Source: Vibrio mimicus
GTDB taxonomy: Bacteria; Pseudomonadota; Gammaproteobacteria; Enterobacterales; Vibrionaceae
Reading direction: 5' to 3'
Length of the DNA stretch: 64,000 nucleotides
Assembly: GCF_019048845.1 (NCBI RefSeq)
Contig: NZ_CP077425.1
Coordinates: 992,001-1,056,000, forward strand
In this document: in pieces, positions 55,070-63,435 of the stretch
How positions within the stretch are numbered: position 1 is the first letter of the stretch
Layout: each line of letters starts with the position of its first letter
Notes under the pieces: generated by a model
Seen by the model: the letters and a program-made list of their open reading frames with translations, nothing else
The model's database searches: none
Told to the model about the DNA's origin: nothing
Translations under genes and position numbers: made by a program

Positions 55070-55771
55070 ATGGCAACTAGACCAATATTTTGCCCCATAT
55101 TAAATCAAGGTTCAGACATTGGCGTTTTGGAGAAAATGATGGACTTTAAGTGGCATCCTGGAATGGCTGTGTCACAAAAACAAAAGTCGATTCAAGAACT
55201 CCATATGGTTGCTCAAAACAATGGTATAGGTTCTATATTAGAGGTTTCGAGCAAGTCGATGAACGAACTCGGTGTTGCACTGAGTGCGTTCAATTTGTGT
55301 ATTACTACAAAGCTAAAAAAACAAAGTTTCACTGTAGAGACGGCATTCCAAGGAAGTAAAGTTTTTGAGCGGGGAGGTCCCTTTGTAGATTTGATTGGTA
55401 TGGATTCACTGGCTGCGAAAAAGGATTTACGTCTCAAAGAGTCAGGTAATCTTACTCACTTTGAGTTCTTTGGAAAAATATTTCCTAATACACCTCGAAC
55501 GTTTTTTTACGATTGGGTATACATAAATGCATTAGTCCAAAATCAAGATCTTGCGGCTCAAGTTGAGATGTATGATGCATTTAGTGATATTGAGTTTAAC
55601 CCTAAAAAATCCATTAACTGTCAAGCATACTCGATAGCGTTATACGTTAGTTTGAAAAAAAGTGGTTTGCTGGAACAGGCTCTAACCTCTCCAGATAGCT
55701 TCTTGAGCTTAACGGCTAAACAGTATTCAAATCAATTAAGAGCCAAACCTATTCAGAGTAGTATGTTTTAA
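55070..55771 (+). CDS. NADAR-type antitoxin (DarT1-associated)
   Basis: 233 residues. It begins MATRPIFCPIL and contains FTVETAFQGSKVFERGGPFV followed by DLIGMD, the pattern (E.AFQ.SKvF..GGP..DL) of the NADAR domain found next to DarT1. NADAR enzymes remove ADP-ribose from guanine bases, which fits an antitoxin for the upstream enzyme. The classical DarG macrodomain is absent. Same cassette and direction as darT. Confidence 0.83.
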   Translation: MATRPIFCPILNQGSDIGVLEKMMDFKWHPGMAVSQKQKSIQELHMVAQNNGIGSILEVSSKSMNELGVALSAFNLCITTKLKKQSFTVETAFQGSKVFERGGPFVDLIGMDSLAAKKDLRLKESGNLTHFEFFGKIFPNTPRTFFYDWVYINALVQNQDLAAQVEMYDAFSDIEFNPKKSINCQAYSIALYVSLKKSGLLEQALTSPDSFLSLTAKQYSNQLRAKPIQSSMF

Positions 55772-55775
55772 AACC

Positions 55776-55895
55776 TAACAAACGCTTCAAGAGGGACAGC
55801 CAACGCGTGGCATTTTTGCCATGCGTTGGTTTTTATGGTTACGGAGCTATACGGTAAGTTGGTAGTAGCGTTGGCTGCCCCTTAAGCGGGCGTTA
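55776..55895 (+). repeat. attC 71 (class 4)
   Basis: Left flank TTTTAAAACCTAAC pairs with GTTAGGTTTTAA at 54299, 12 bases. TATACGGTAAGTTGG in the centre. Confidence 0.93.
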
Positions 55896-56310
55896 GTTTC
55901 TATCTAGAAAAAATCATAAAAAGCTCAGATTCAATGCCCTAAAAAATCAGCCTTAAGCGTTCAAGTCGCACAATTTGGCTTTTGAGTTTTGCCTGATGCT
56001 GATTTGGTAGGAAGTGTTGAAAGTTCAGCTATTTCAAAGTTGCTGAAAACCAACAAGTCTTGAAGCTTCAATGTTGTCGGATGTTCAACACGGCCAGTTT
56101 GGTTTCACAAAAGGCAGCATCATCGCTGTGAGCTGGTTTTCTTTGTCGCGGGCTCTTAACCGTGGTCAACTTAACCTTGATCGTTTTGAGTTTTGGCTGC
56201 CAACTTCATAGCTTTTGGTGTTGGACGTGTGTTTGTTTGATGCATTTGCGTAAAATGATCTTCAAACAAATGTGTTAAAAAAGTCATTGTTAAACAATGG
56301 GCTACGAAAC
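55896..56310 (+). repeat. ORF-less cassette family A, copy 18
   Basis: 415 bp, subgroup c (GTTTCTATCTAG); resembles copies 7 and 14 but with many substitutions. Confidence 0.85.
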
Positions 56311-56433
56311 TAACAAACGCCTCAAGAGGGACTGTCAACGCGCGGCGTTTCCAGTCCCAATGAGCCGCGGTGATTACGGTTGTTGTGTTTGAGTTTAGAG
56401 TTAATGCGTTGCCTGCCCCTTAGGCGGGCGTTA
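56311..56433 (+). repeat. attC 72 (class 1)
   Basis: GGTGATTACGG and GTTGCCTGCCCC variants, plus TTTAGAGTTAATG. Confidence 0.94.
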
Positions 56434-56471
56434 GTTGCTAAAAGATAAAGTCGCATCAGAGGAGAAGTAAA

Positions 56472-56705
56472 ATGATTCATGCTTACGGTGCTAAAGAAAC
56501 AAAAGCGTTCTGTTGTAACTGTAAAAAAGTGACAGTTCATAAATATGATAGCTTCTCTAAACCGGCGTCAAAAAATGAATCAAAAGGTTTCTTTTCCGAG
56601 GTTCTTGCAGTTATAGCAAGTGTCTTAATGGAGAGTGAAGCTACAGGTGATTATAAGTGTGAGGAGTGTGGCACCAACCTTCGCACGCCGGACCATTTGG
56701 ATTAA
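56472..56705 (+). CDS. Small zinc-ribbon protein
   Basis: 77 residues, ATG 56472 after GGAGAAGTAAA. Two CxxC pairs frame a helical or hydrophobic middle: CCNCKKVTVHKY at the N-terminus and YKCEECGTNLRTPDH at the C-terminus. Likely a four-Cys zinc ribbon split by an insertion (FFSEVLAVIASVLM). Function unknown. Confidence 0.72.
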   Translation: MIHAYGAKETKAFCCNCKKVTVHKYDSFSKPASKNESKGFFSEVLAVIASVLMESEATGDYKCEECGTNLRTPDHLD

Positions 56706-56733
56706 CATTTTGGGTCGACTCAGGCTACGCAAC

Positions 56734-56856
56734 TAACAAACGCCTCAAGAGGGACTGTCAACGCGTGGCGTTTCCAGTCCCAATGAGCCGCGGTGGTTGC
56801 AGTTGCTGTGTTTGAGTTTAGTGGTAATGCGTTGCCAGCCCCTTAGGCGGGCGTTA
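56734..56856 (+). repeat. attC 73 (class 1)
   Basis: GCAGTTGCTGTG variant. Right core GTTAGGCTTC. Confidence 0.95.
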
Positions 56857-56950
56857 GGCTTCACATCTCAACTTCATAAGACTTGTGTTTTAAATATTAA
56901 TCCCCATATAAAATACGTTGTTATTAACGTCATTGCATTAAGAGGTAAAT

Positions 56951-57145
56951 ATGAACGAAGAGAATATGTTTAAGATTGGCAAATTAGTAACTTTGAAGTC
57001 GGGTGGTCCAACTATGACAATTAAGTCTGAAGACCGAGATCATAGAGACAACTGGAAAGGTACATATGAATGCCAATGGTTTGCTGGCAAAAAGCTAGAG
57101 CGAGGTGTTTTTCCGCATGATTCTTTGAACGTTGTTGAAGAGTAA
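56951..57145 (+). CDS. YodC-like (DUF2158) small protein
   Basis: 64 residues, ATG 56951 after GAGGTAAAT. FKIGKLVTLKSGGPTMTIKS, YECQWFAGKKLERGVFPHDS is the DUF2158/YodC pattern of small beta-barrel proteins. Function unknown. Its stop shares a base with the start of the next gene (TAATG). Confidence 0.82.
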   Translation: MNEENMFKIGKLVTLKSGGPTMTIKSEDRDHRDNWKGTYECQWFAGKKLERGVFPHDSLNVVEE

Positions 57146-57411
57146 TGGATAGTCAGTCTGTAGCAACCTGGATGCAAAGTGCATTGGAAAAAGATGGGTG
57201 CCTTTATCAAGATGATGTGGTTGATTTCTTAGTTAAGAATGAACTAGAGGCTCTACTTAGAGAAAATGCTGACGGTAACTTAGTTCTTGGGCGAAAACTA
57301 CTCGATGCATTTAAAAAACTCAATGCTGAATCTGTAGTTTGGGTAAAGCCTGATAAATACTGGCGCTTTCGTGTTCTTGAAGACGAAGCTGGGCGAGATG
57401 CTCGGGGCTAG
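57145..57411 (+). CDS. DUF6953-like hypothetical protein
   Basis: 88 residues, translationally coupled to the YodC-like gene. It has WMQSALEKDGCLYQDDVVDF, NADGNLVLGRKLLDAFKKLN, WVKPDKYWRFRV and GRDARG, matching my recollection of DUF6953. The GN...LL..F..L layout suggests a compact helical fold. The two proteins may act together. Confidence 0.7.
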   Translation: MDSQSVATWMQSALEKDGCLYQDDVVDFLVKNELEALLRENADGNLVLGRKLLDAFKKLNAESVVWVKPDKYWRFRVLEDEAGRDARG

Positions 57412-57416
57412 AAGCC

Positions 57417-57536
57417 TAACAAACGCTTCAAGAGGGACAGCCAACGCGCGGCATTTTTACCATGCGTTGGTTTTTGTGATTACGAAGTTATGCCGAAAGT
57501 TGGTTGTAGCGTTGGCTGCCCCTTAAGCGGGCGTTA
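57417..57536 (+). repeat. attC 74 (class 4)
   Basis: Left flank GAAGCCTAAC pairs with GTTAGGCTTC at 56853. TATGCCGAAAGTTGG in the centre. Confidence 0.93.
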
Positions 57537-57600
57537 TGTGCTTTCTCGAAAAATCTCGAAGTAGTGTAGAATTCAGCTTTTGAAATCTTGAGAAATCAGC

Positions 57601-58014
57601 ATGTCTAAAGTCGTTCAACAGCAAATCGGCAATATCGCACTTGTCGTAGAAAACTACGATGATGCCATTGAGTTCTATACAAAAAAGCTTCAGTTCAGTT
57701 TGGTTGAAGATACCGATTTGGGTGGTGGTAAACGTTGGGTTCAAGTTTCGCCGCCAAACTCGAATGGAACGAACCTACTTCTTGCTCAAGCAAGTACCGA
57801 AGAGCAAGCTCAATTTGTAGGTAATCAGACTGGAGGTCGTGTTTTTCTGTTTCTACAAACGAATGACTTCTGGCGAGATTATGAGTTGATGAAGACCAAT
57901 GGTGTTGTTTTTAATGAAGAACCACAAGTAGAAGAGTATGGGACAGTGGTTGTGTTCCAAGATCTTTATGGAAACAAATGGGATCTTTTGGAGTTGAACA
58001 AGGCTCATCAATAG
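57601..58014 (+). CDS. VOC/glyoxalase-superfamily protein
   Basis: 137 residues, ATG 57601. QQIGNIALVVENYDDAIEFY, LGGGKRWVQVSPP and DLYGNKWDLLEL are typical of the glyoxalase/bleomycin-resistance superfamily. The first metal ligand (His after the first strand) is replaced by Asn (IGNIAL), so a different metal site or none is likely. Not closely related to the VOC protein at 53744. Confidence 0.83.
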   Translation: MSKVVQQQIGNIALVVENYDDAIEFYTKKLQFSLVEDTDLGGGKRWVQVSPPNSNGTNLLLAQASTEEQAQFVGNQTGGRVFLFLQTNDFWRDYELMKTNGVVFNEEPQVEEYGTVVVFQDLYGNKWDLLELNKAHQ

Positions 58015-58022
58015 CACGCACA

Positions 58023-58145
58023 TAACAAACGCCTCAAGAGGGACTGTCAACGCGTGGCGTTTCCAGTCCCATTGAGCCGCGGTGGTTGCAGTTGTTGTGT
58101 TTGAGTTTTGTGGTAATGCGTTGCCAGCCCCTTAGGCGGGCGTTA
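58023..58145 (+). repeat. attC 75 (class 1)
   Basis: TTTTGTGGTAATGCG on the right. Right core GTTAGCTC. Confidence 0.95.
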
Positions 58146-58162
58146 GCTCTTCGGGAGGAAAT

Positions 58163-58675
58163 TTGGAAGATACAGAATTAGACACAATGAAAAATGCTAG
58201 TTTTGCAAATGTTGTTTGTGATGCAAATTGTTGGTTTGAGCGCTCAAGAGCGTTGATTGCTTCCGCAAGAATTTCAATGGAGAGAGTAGATATCTTAATC
58301 AACCAAACTGAGCGGCAAGAATTAGAAAGTGTTTGCTACCTTTTGTATGGTTTGGCGTTAGAAAATCTATTCAAAGCAGTTTGGATTTATAGGCAGTATG
58401 GCTCGCCATTAAGTGAGGACTGGATGCCAGAGTCGAGGTTTCCGAAAACAATCCAAACACATGACCTAATAAAGCTTGCAGAGTTGATAGATACAGGTTT
58501 GTCAGAAAAATACAAATTTACATTAGAGAGGCTAACCGAAGCTATTATGTGGTCTGGTCGATACCCATGTGATTTAAAACCCAATATTAATGCACGTTTC
58601 TTTGTTCCAGCTATACAGAGAGAAGCAGAATCAATTTATTCGGAATACCGTAAAATATTCACACTATCGAGCTAA
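58163..58675 (+). CDS. HEPN-like helical protein
   Basis: 170 residues from TTG 58163 (GGGAGGAAA upstream; ATG 58187 is a weaker alternative). A helical pattern ESVCYLLYGLALENLFKAVW with a central THDLIKLAELI and MWSGRYPCDL is like nucleotidyltransferase-associated or HEPN-type proteins. The Arg/His RNase motif is not apparent, so a catalytic role is doubtful. Alone in its cassette. Confidence 0.55.
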   Translation: MEDTELDTMKNASFANVVCDANCWFERSRALIASARISMERVDILINQTERQELESVCYLLYGLALENLFKAVWIYRQYGSPLSEDWMPESRFPKTIQTHDLIKLAELIDTGLSEKYKFTLERLTEAIMWSGRYPCDLKPNINARFFVPAIQREAESIYSEYRKIFTLSS

Positions 58676-58794
58676 CAAACGCCTCAAGAGGGACTGTCAA
58701 CGCGTGGCGTTTTCAATTCCAATGAGCCGCGGTGGTTACGGTTGTTGTGTTTGAGTTTAGTGTTATGCGTTGCCAGCCCCTTAGGCGGGCGTTA
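58673..58794 (+). repeat. attC 76 (class 1)
   Basis: GGCGTTTTCAATTCCAATG variant. Right core GTTATACGAATT. Confidence 0.94.
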
Positions 58795-58861
58795 TACGAA
58801 TTGCATATAAATCAGCGTGGTATGGTATACTTGTTCCTTTTTCTTTAGTTGGTTGATTGGT

Positions 58862-59710
58862 ATGGAAAAACCTCGTTTATTTATAGGTTCGTCTTCGGAA
58901 AGCTATGATGTAGCTAGTGCTTGTAATGCTTGCTTAGACCGAAAAGTTGAAGTGACGATTTGGGACAAAATCTTTAATTCCGGTGGTGACACTCTTACCT
59001 CATTGACTGAAAAAGCAAAGAATGTCGATTTTGCTTTGTTCATCTTTCGTCCCGAAGACCTCACAATGATGCGTGATAATCCAAAACCAACAGTTCGAGA
59101 CAATGTACTATTTGAGCTGGGCTTGTTCATTGGTGCTTTGGGTAAAGATCGTTGCTTCATATTGAAGCCGCGTAATGAAGATCTTCATATGCCAACGGAT
59201 TTGCTTGGTGTAAATATGAACGATTACGACCCTCATCGTAGCGATGGTGATCTGGAATCAGCTGTAAACGCTGCATGTACCAGATTCTTGAAATCAATAA
59301 CTCTGTTGGGAAGCTTTAGTAGCAAAACCAAAGATGAAATAAAGTCTCATGTCTTTTCTTCTCAAGTTTCTGGTGTACATGCCATTTCTGAGTCTATGTT
59401 GCGTCTCTTAGGTCGGCTACTTCCTACTGCAACGGAAAATCACTACATTTCTCCTTTTAATTTGTCAGATGGTTTTGAACCATACAAGCTAAACATAAAC
59501 TTAATCAAGCTGGAACGTCTGCGACTCATTGAGAAAATACTGGACTCGGACATGAATGGAAATGAGTGGTATGGGTACAAGTTAACGCAAGACGGTGTTG
59601 AATACATTTTAGAAAACGAGGCGGCAGTGGACAAAGTAATGTCTCAGTATAATCAGCCACCACAACAACAGGTTGCAGCAACTAACTTTGACGACGATAT
59701 ACCGTTTTAA
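58862..59710 (+). CDS. TIR-like (CAP12/Pycsar-type) NADase-domain protein
   Basis: 282 residues from ATG 58862; the frame from 58817 lacks a good start. Residues 1 to about 125 match the PF10137 TIR-like family: EKPRLFIGSSSESYDVASAC, EVTIWDKIF, VDFALFIFRPEDL, TVRDNVLFELGLFIGALGKD, DRCFILKP, then DLLGVNMNDYD. Such domains cleave NAD+ in anti-phage systems, usually triggered by a partner or cyclic nucleotide. The C-terminal 150 residues (a winged-helix-like stretch, NLIKLERLRLIEKILDSDMN, and a tail ending in DDDIPF) are unassigned. No cyclase or partner gene is in the cassette. Confidence 0.8.
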   Translation: MEKPRLFIGSSSESYDVASACNACLDRKVEVTIWDKIFNSGGDTLTSLTEKAKNVDFALFIFRPEDLTMMRDNPKPTVRDNVLFELGLFIGALGKDRCFILKPRNEDLHMPTDLLGVNMNDYDPHRSDGDLESAVNAACTRFLKSITLLGSFSSKTKDEIKSHVFSSQVSGVHAISESMLRLLGRLLPTATENHYISPFNLSDGFEPYKLNINLIKLERLRLIEKILDSDMNGNEWYGYKLTQDGVEYILENEAAVDKVMSQYNQPPQQQVAATNFDDDIPF

Positions 59711-59718
59711 AATTCGTA

Positions 59719-59841
59719 TAACAAACGCCTCAAGAGGGACTGTCAACGCGCGGCGTTTCCAGTCCCATTGAGCCGCGGTGGTTTCGGTTGTTGTGTTTGA
59801 GTTTAGTGGTAATGCGTTGCCAGCCCCTTAGGCGGGCGTTA
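59719..59841 (+). repeat. attC 77 (class 1)
   Basis: Left flank AATTCGTATAAC pairs with GTTATACGAATT at the TIR cassette start, 12 bases. Confidence 0.95.
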
Positions 59842-59881
59842 GGTTTTCCCAGAGTCTAATAAATAGAGGTGGTTTTAGGTT

Positions 59882-60181
59882 ATGTTTTTAAAACTAAGAA
59901 ATCAGTTTTCTCTAGAGTGGACTTGGCGTTTGTTTGTTGTCTTGTCTATTGCAAGTCTAGCTGTTTTGGTCTTCTTTGATGTAACAAATGGGGCGTGGTC
60001 AGTTATCCCAGATTTTTTAGATTATCGTGGTAATTTACAATTCAAGTGGGACTTATTTGATAGTCGTTATTGGACAAGATTTATTCATAACTGGCTCGCA
60101 TTGTTTCTTTTCATAGGACCGTGGTTTATTGCTAAATCAGCAGATTGGGTCTCTAGTGCTAAACGTGAAGAACAAACCTAA
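59882..60181 (+). CDS. Small membrane protein
   Basis: 99 residues. Two membrane segments (about 13-32, RLFVVLSIASLAVLVFFDV; about 67-88, FIHNWLALFLFIGPWFI). Connecting loop aromatic (VIPDFLDYRGNLQFKWDLFD). ATG 59882 follows AGGTT. Not recognised. Confidence 0.68.
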   Translation: MFLKLRNQFSLEWTWRLFVVLSIASLAVLVFFDVTNGAWSVIPDFLDYRGNLQFKWDLFDSRYWTRFIHNWLALFLFIGPWFIAKSADWVSSAKREEQT

Positions 60182-60301
60182 CAAACGCCTCAAGAGGGAC
60201 TGTCAACGCGTGGCGTTTCCAGTCCCATTGAGCCGCGGTGGTTGCAGTTGTTGTGTTTGAGTTTAGTGGTAATGCGTTGCCAGCCCCTTAGGCGGGCGTT
60301 A
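60179..60301 (+). repeat. attC 78 (class 1)
   Basis: Near consensus. The TTA at its right end is also the stop codon (TAA on the minus strand) of ccdB. Confidence 0.95.
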
Positions 60302-60616
60302 TATGCCAGTAATCAAAAAGTCGATAGCAGCGATAATCTCATCTCTGAAAGTGCTTAAGTCTGCGACGGGCTCAACTAAGATTTTGGTTGGTACGCTTGC
60401 CATTTGTTGAGTAAGAATGACAAAGTCGCCTTGTTCAATATGGATCGTTGGACACAAATGGCTTGGTGCTTTCTTTTCTAGTAAATCAAGTGGTGTAAGT
60501 GGGATCACCAATCGAGTATTGAGCGTACTGAGCAGCTCACTTTGTACGTCAACAAAATAGGGATAAGCGGTAGACGTACTTTTGTCGAGATTTTCGTAAA
60601 GGGTAAATTGAGACAT
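60299..60616 (-). CDS. ccdB: CcdB-family gyrase-inhibiting toxin
   Basis: 105 residues, reverse strand. MSQFTLYENLDKSTSTAYPY, RLVIPLTPL, ILTQQMASVPTKIL and the C-terminus IAAIDFLITGI are typical of CcdB, which poisons DNA gyrase subunit A through its C-terminal residues. In F-plasmid CcdB the last residues are WGRI; here LITGI is the chromosomal-type end. Its start shares one base with the ccdA stop (TGATG), and its stop codon is made by the crossover core TTA. Confidence 0.93.
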   Translation of the reverse strand: MSQFTLYENLDKSTSTAYPYFVDVQSELLSTLNTRLVIPLTPLDLLEKKAPSHLCPTIHIEQGDFVILTQQMASVPTKILVEPVADLSTFRDEIIAAIDFLITGI

Positions 60617-60861
60617 CAGAATACTCGGTATGAATCAGAAAAAAGGCCATGTTTCTCAGTAAGTTCGTTGCAAGCTTCAATGGCTTCGGCATTTTGTTCT
60701 AGCCATTCAGCTTTCAATCTAGAGGAAACTTCTTTTTCTAAGGCTTTTTCCATCGTAGCGGATAGATTGATATTAAGGCGTTTAGCTTCAGCAAGTAACT
60801 CACTGTTTAAGCTAAGATTGGTAGCCTTTTTGGGGGCTTGTGTACTAAACGTGGTTCTCAT
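60616..60861 (-). CDS. ccdA: CcdA-family antitoxin
   Basis: 81 residues from ATG 60861; a longer frame from 60933 starts upstream of the promoter region. N-terminal ribbon-helix-helix DNA-binding part (APKKATNLSLNSELLAEAKR, LNINLSATMEKAL) and a C-terminal unfolded tail (QNAEAIEACNELTEKHGLFS) that binds CcdB and ends in SDSYRVF. It represses the operon. The 57 bp up to attC 79 must hold the promoter. Confidence 0.93.
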   Translation of the reverse strand: MRTTFSTQAPKKATNLSLNSELLAEAKRLNINLSATMEKALEKEVSSRLKAEWLEQNAEAIEACNELTEKHGLFSDSYRVF

Positions 60862-60918
60862 GAAGTTACTCCGTGCGTATTTTAAGTGCGCATTGATTAT
60901 AGTGGTAAAAATGGCATA

Positions 60919-61040
60919 TAACAAACGCCTCAAGAGGGACTGTCAACGCGTGGCGTTTCCAGTCCCAATGAGCCGTGGTGGTTACGGTTGTTGTGATTGA
61001 GTTTAGCGTTATGCGTTGTCAGCCCCTTAGGCGGGCGTTA
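60919..61040 (+). repeat. attC 79 (class 1)
   Basis: GAGCCGTGG and TGTGATTGAGTTTAGCG variants. Closes the reversed CcdAB cassette (left core GCATATAAC pairs with GTTATATGC at 60298). Confidence 0.95.
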
Positions 61041-61424
61041 GTTTCTCTCAGGGAAATTATCAAAAATTCACGCGCAAGGTTCTGAAAATTCAGCCTTTAT
61101 CGTTCAAGCTGCACAATTTGGTTTTGGGGTTTTTCCTGATGCTGATTTGGTAGAACGCGTTGAAAGTTCAGCGGTTTCAAAATCGCTGATAACCAACAAG
61201 CTTTGATGCTTCAATGTTGTCGTACGTTCAACTTGATCAGTTTGGTCTCATAAAAGGTTGAATCATCGCTGTGATCTGGCTTTCTTTGTCGCGGACTCTT
61301 AACGTTTTGGCAGCCAATGTCACAGCTTTTGGCGTTGGACGTGTGTTTGTGTGATGCTTTTGCGTAAAATGACTTTCAAGCAAATGTGTTTAAAAAATCA
61401 TTGTTAAACAATAGGCTACGAAAC
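61041..61424 (+). repeat. ORF-less cassette family A, copy 19 (deletion form)
   Basis: 384 bp, subgroup b, with the same internal deletion as copies 10 and 21. Confidence 0.84.
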
Positions 61425-61547
61425 TAACAAACGCCTCAAGAGGGACTGTCAACGCGTGGCGTTTCCAGTCCCAATGAGCCGAAGTGGTTATGGTTGTAGT
61501 GTTTGAGTTTAGTGGTAATGCGTTGCCAGCCCCTTACGCGGGCGTTA
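61425..61547 (+). repeat. attC 80 (class 1)
   Basis: CCTTACGCGGGCG: one base change in the otherwise fixed right arm (TTAGGCGGGCG). GAGCCGAAGTGG as in attC 18. Confidence 0.94.
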
Positions 61548-61961
61548 GTTTCTCTCAGAAAAAATTATCAAAAATTCACGCACAAGGTTCTGAAAATTCA
61601 GTCTTTAGCGTTCAAGTCTCACTATTTGGCTTTTGAGTTTTGCCTGATGTTGATTTGGTAGAAAGTGTTGAAAGTTCAGCGATTTCAAAGTCGCTGAAAA
61701 CCAACAAACCGCGATACTTCAAGGTTGTTGGTTGTTCAACTCGGTAAGCTTGGTTTCACAAATAACTGCATCATCGCTGAAATTGCGCATTCTTTGTCGC
61801 GGACTCTTAACCTTGGCCAACTTAACCTTGAACGTTTCGAGTTTTGGCTGCCAACATCACAGCTTTTGGCTCTGGACGTGTGTTTGTTTGATGCTTTTGC
61901 GTAAAATGAATTTCAAGCAAATTTGTTTGAAAAATCATTTCTAAACAATGGGCTACGAAAC
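61548..61961 (+). repeat. ORF-less cassette family A, copy 20
   Basis: 414 bp. The left end is subgroup b (GTTTCTCTCAGA) but the body matches subgroup c and lacks the deletion, so it looks mosaic. Confidence 0.84.
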
Positions 61962-62083
61962 TAACAAACGCCTCAAGAGGGACTGTCAACGCGTGGCGTT
62001 TCCAGTCCCAATGAGCTGTAGTGGTTACGGTTGTTGTGTTTGAGTTTAGTGTTATGCGTTGCCAGCCTCTTAGGCGGGCGTTA
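61962..62083 (+). repeat. attC 81 (class 1)
   Basis: GAGCTGTAGTGG and CAGCCTCTTAGG variants. Confidence 0.94.
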
Positions 62084-62099
62084 GTTGCCAGTGTAAGGG

Positions 62100-62125
62100 A
62101 AGCACCCAATAAATTACGGGTGCTT
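62100..62125. terminator. Hairpin at cassette start (possible terminator)
   Basis: AAGCACCC (62100-62107) pairs with GGGTGCTT (62118-62125), followed on the + strand by TATATTTG. It lies beyond the 3' end of the reversed gene at 62144. The T-rich side is on the + strand, so it may stop transcripts entering from upstream cassettes as well as those of the minus-strand gene. Confidence 0.5.
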
Positions 62126-62143
62126 TATATTTGCTGTGAATAT

Positions 62144-62431
<288 letters not shown>

Positions 62432-62475
62432 TTATTTCTGTGGAAGTATGCACATTTGTGCGTATTAGTGGCAAC

Positions 62476-62598
62476 TAACAAACGCCTCAAGAGGGACTGT
62501 CAACGCGTGGCGTTTCCAGTCCCATTGAGCCGCGGTGGTTACAGTTGTTGTGTTTGAGTTTGGTGGTAGTGCGTTGCCAGCCCCTTAGGCGGGCGTTA
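62476..62598 (+). repeat. attC 82 (class 1)
   Basis: GAGTTTGGTGGTAGTGCG variant. Left flank TGGCAACTAAC pairs with GTTAGTTGCCA at 62080. Confidence 0.95.
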
Positions 62599-62982
62599 GT
62601 TTCTCTCAGGAAAAATCATCAAAAGTACACGCACAGAGTTCTGAAAATTCAGCCTTTATCGTTCAAGCTGCACAATTTGGCTTTTGAGTTTTTCTTGATG
62701 CTGATTTGGTAGAAAGCGTTGAAAGTTCAGTGTTTTCAAAATCGCTGATAACCAATAAGCTTTGATGCTTCAATATTGTCGGACGTTCAATTTGATCAGT
62801 TTGGTTTCATAAAAGGCTGAATCATCGCTGTGATCTGGCTTTCTTTGTGTGGACTCTTAACGTTTTGGCAGCCAACTTCACAGCTTTTGGCGTTGGACGT
62901 GTGTTTGCGTGATGCTTTTGCGTAAAATTACTTTCAAGCAAATGAGTTTAAAAAGTCATTGTTAAACAATAGGCTACGAAAC
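62599..62982 (+). repeat. ORF-less cassette family A, copy 21 (deletion form)
   Basis: 384 bp, subgroup b. A further 2-3 bp are missing at TTTGTGTGGACTC. It is the last family A copy in the window. Confidence 0.84.
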
Positions 62983-63105
62983 TAACAAACGCCTCAAGAG
63001 GGACTGTCAACGCGTGGCGTTTCCAGTCCCATTGAGCCGCGGTGGTTACGGTTGTTGTGTTTGAGTTTCGTTGTTATGCGTTGCCAGCCCCTTAGGCGGG
63101 CGTTA
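62983..63105 (+). repeat. attC 83 (class 1)
   Basis: GAGTTTCGTTGTTATGCG variant. Last attC seen; right core GTTAGGG. Confidence 0.95.
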
Positions 63106-63141
63106 GGGGAATAGTAAGCTTCAGCTCTTGGAGGGCTTTAA

Positions 63142-63435
63142 ATGACGGAGTTGGTATTTTTACCATTAACTATACTGGTGTTTAAGTGGAAAAATTATGA
63201 TTTGTATGATTGGCTTTTTACAGTTTGTTATGTGATCTATGCATTCACTTTTGTAATGACAGATGAAATTCCATTAAATGCTAGAATTGGAAGCTTTTAC
63301 TTGGGTATACCAGCTTTATCATATTGTTTTTTTGTGTTTTCTGAGTTTCAATCGCATTATTCTGTATGCGCAATAAAAGTAATGAGTGCTTTAGGTTTAT
63401 CTGCCGCACTCATATCATTATTAATTATCTTTTAG
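63142..63435 (+). CDS. Small membrane protein
   Basis: 97 residues, ATG 63142 after GGAGGGCTTTAA. Three or four membrane segments cover most of the protein (residues about 3-14, 22-42, 52-68, 76-97). Its 3' end overlaps the converging gene at 63421 by 15 bp. Unrecognised. Confidence 0.66.
   Translation: MTELVFLPLTILVFKWKNYDLYDWLFTVCYVIYAFTFVMTDEIPLNARIGSFYLGIPALSYCFFVFSEFQSHYSVCAIKVMSALGLSAALISLLIIF

Noticed and set aside
57601..58014. Bleomycin or fosfomycin resistance gene
   Set aside because: VOC fold is clear but resistance-specific residues are not; the first metal ligand is replaced. No antibiotic-resistance cassette can be supported in the window.
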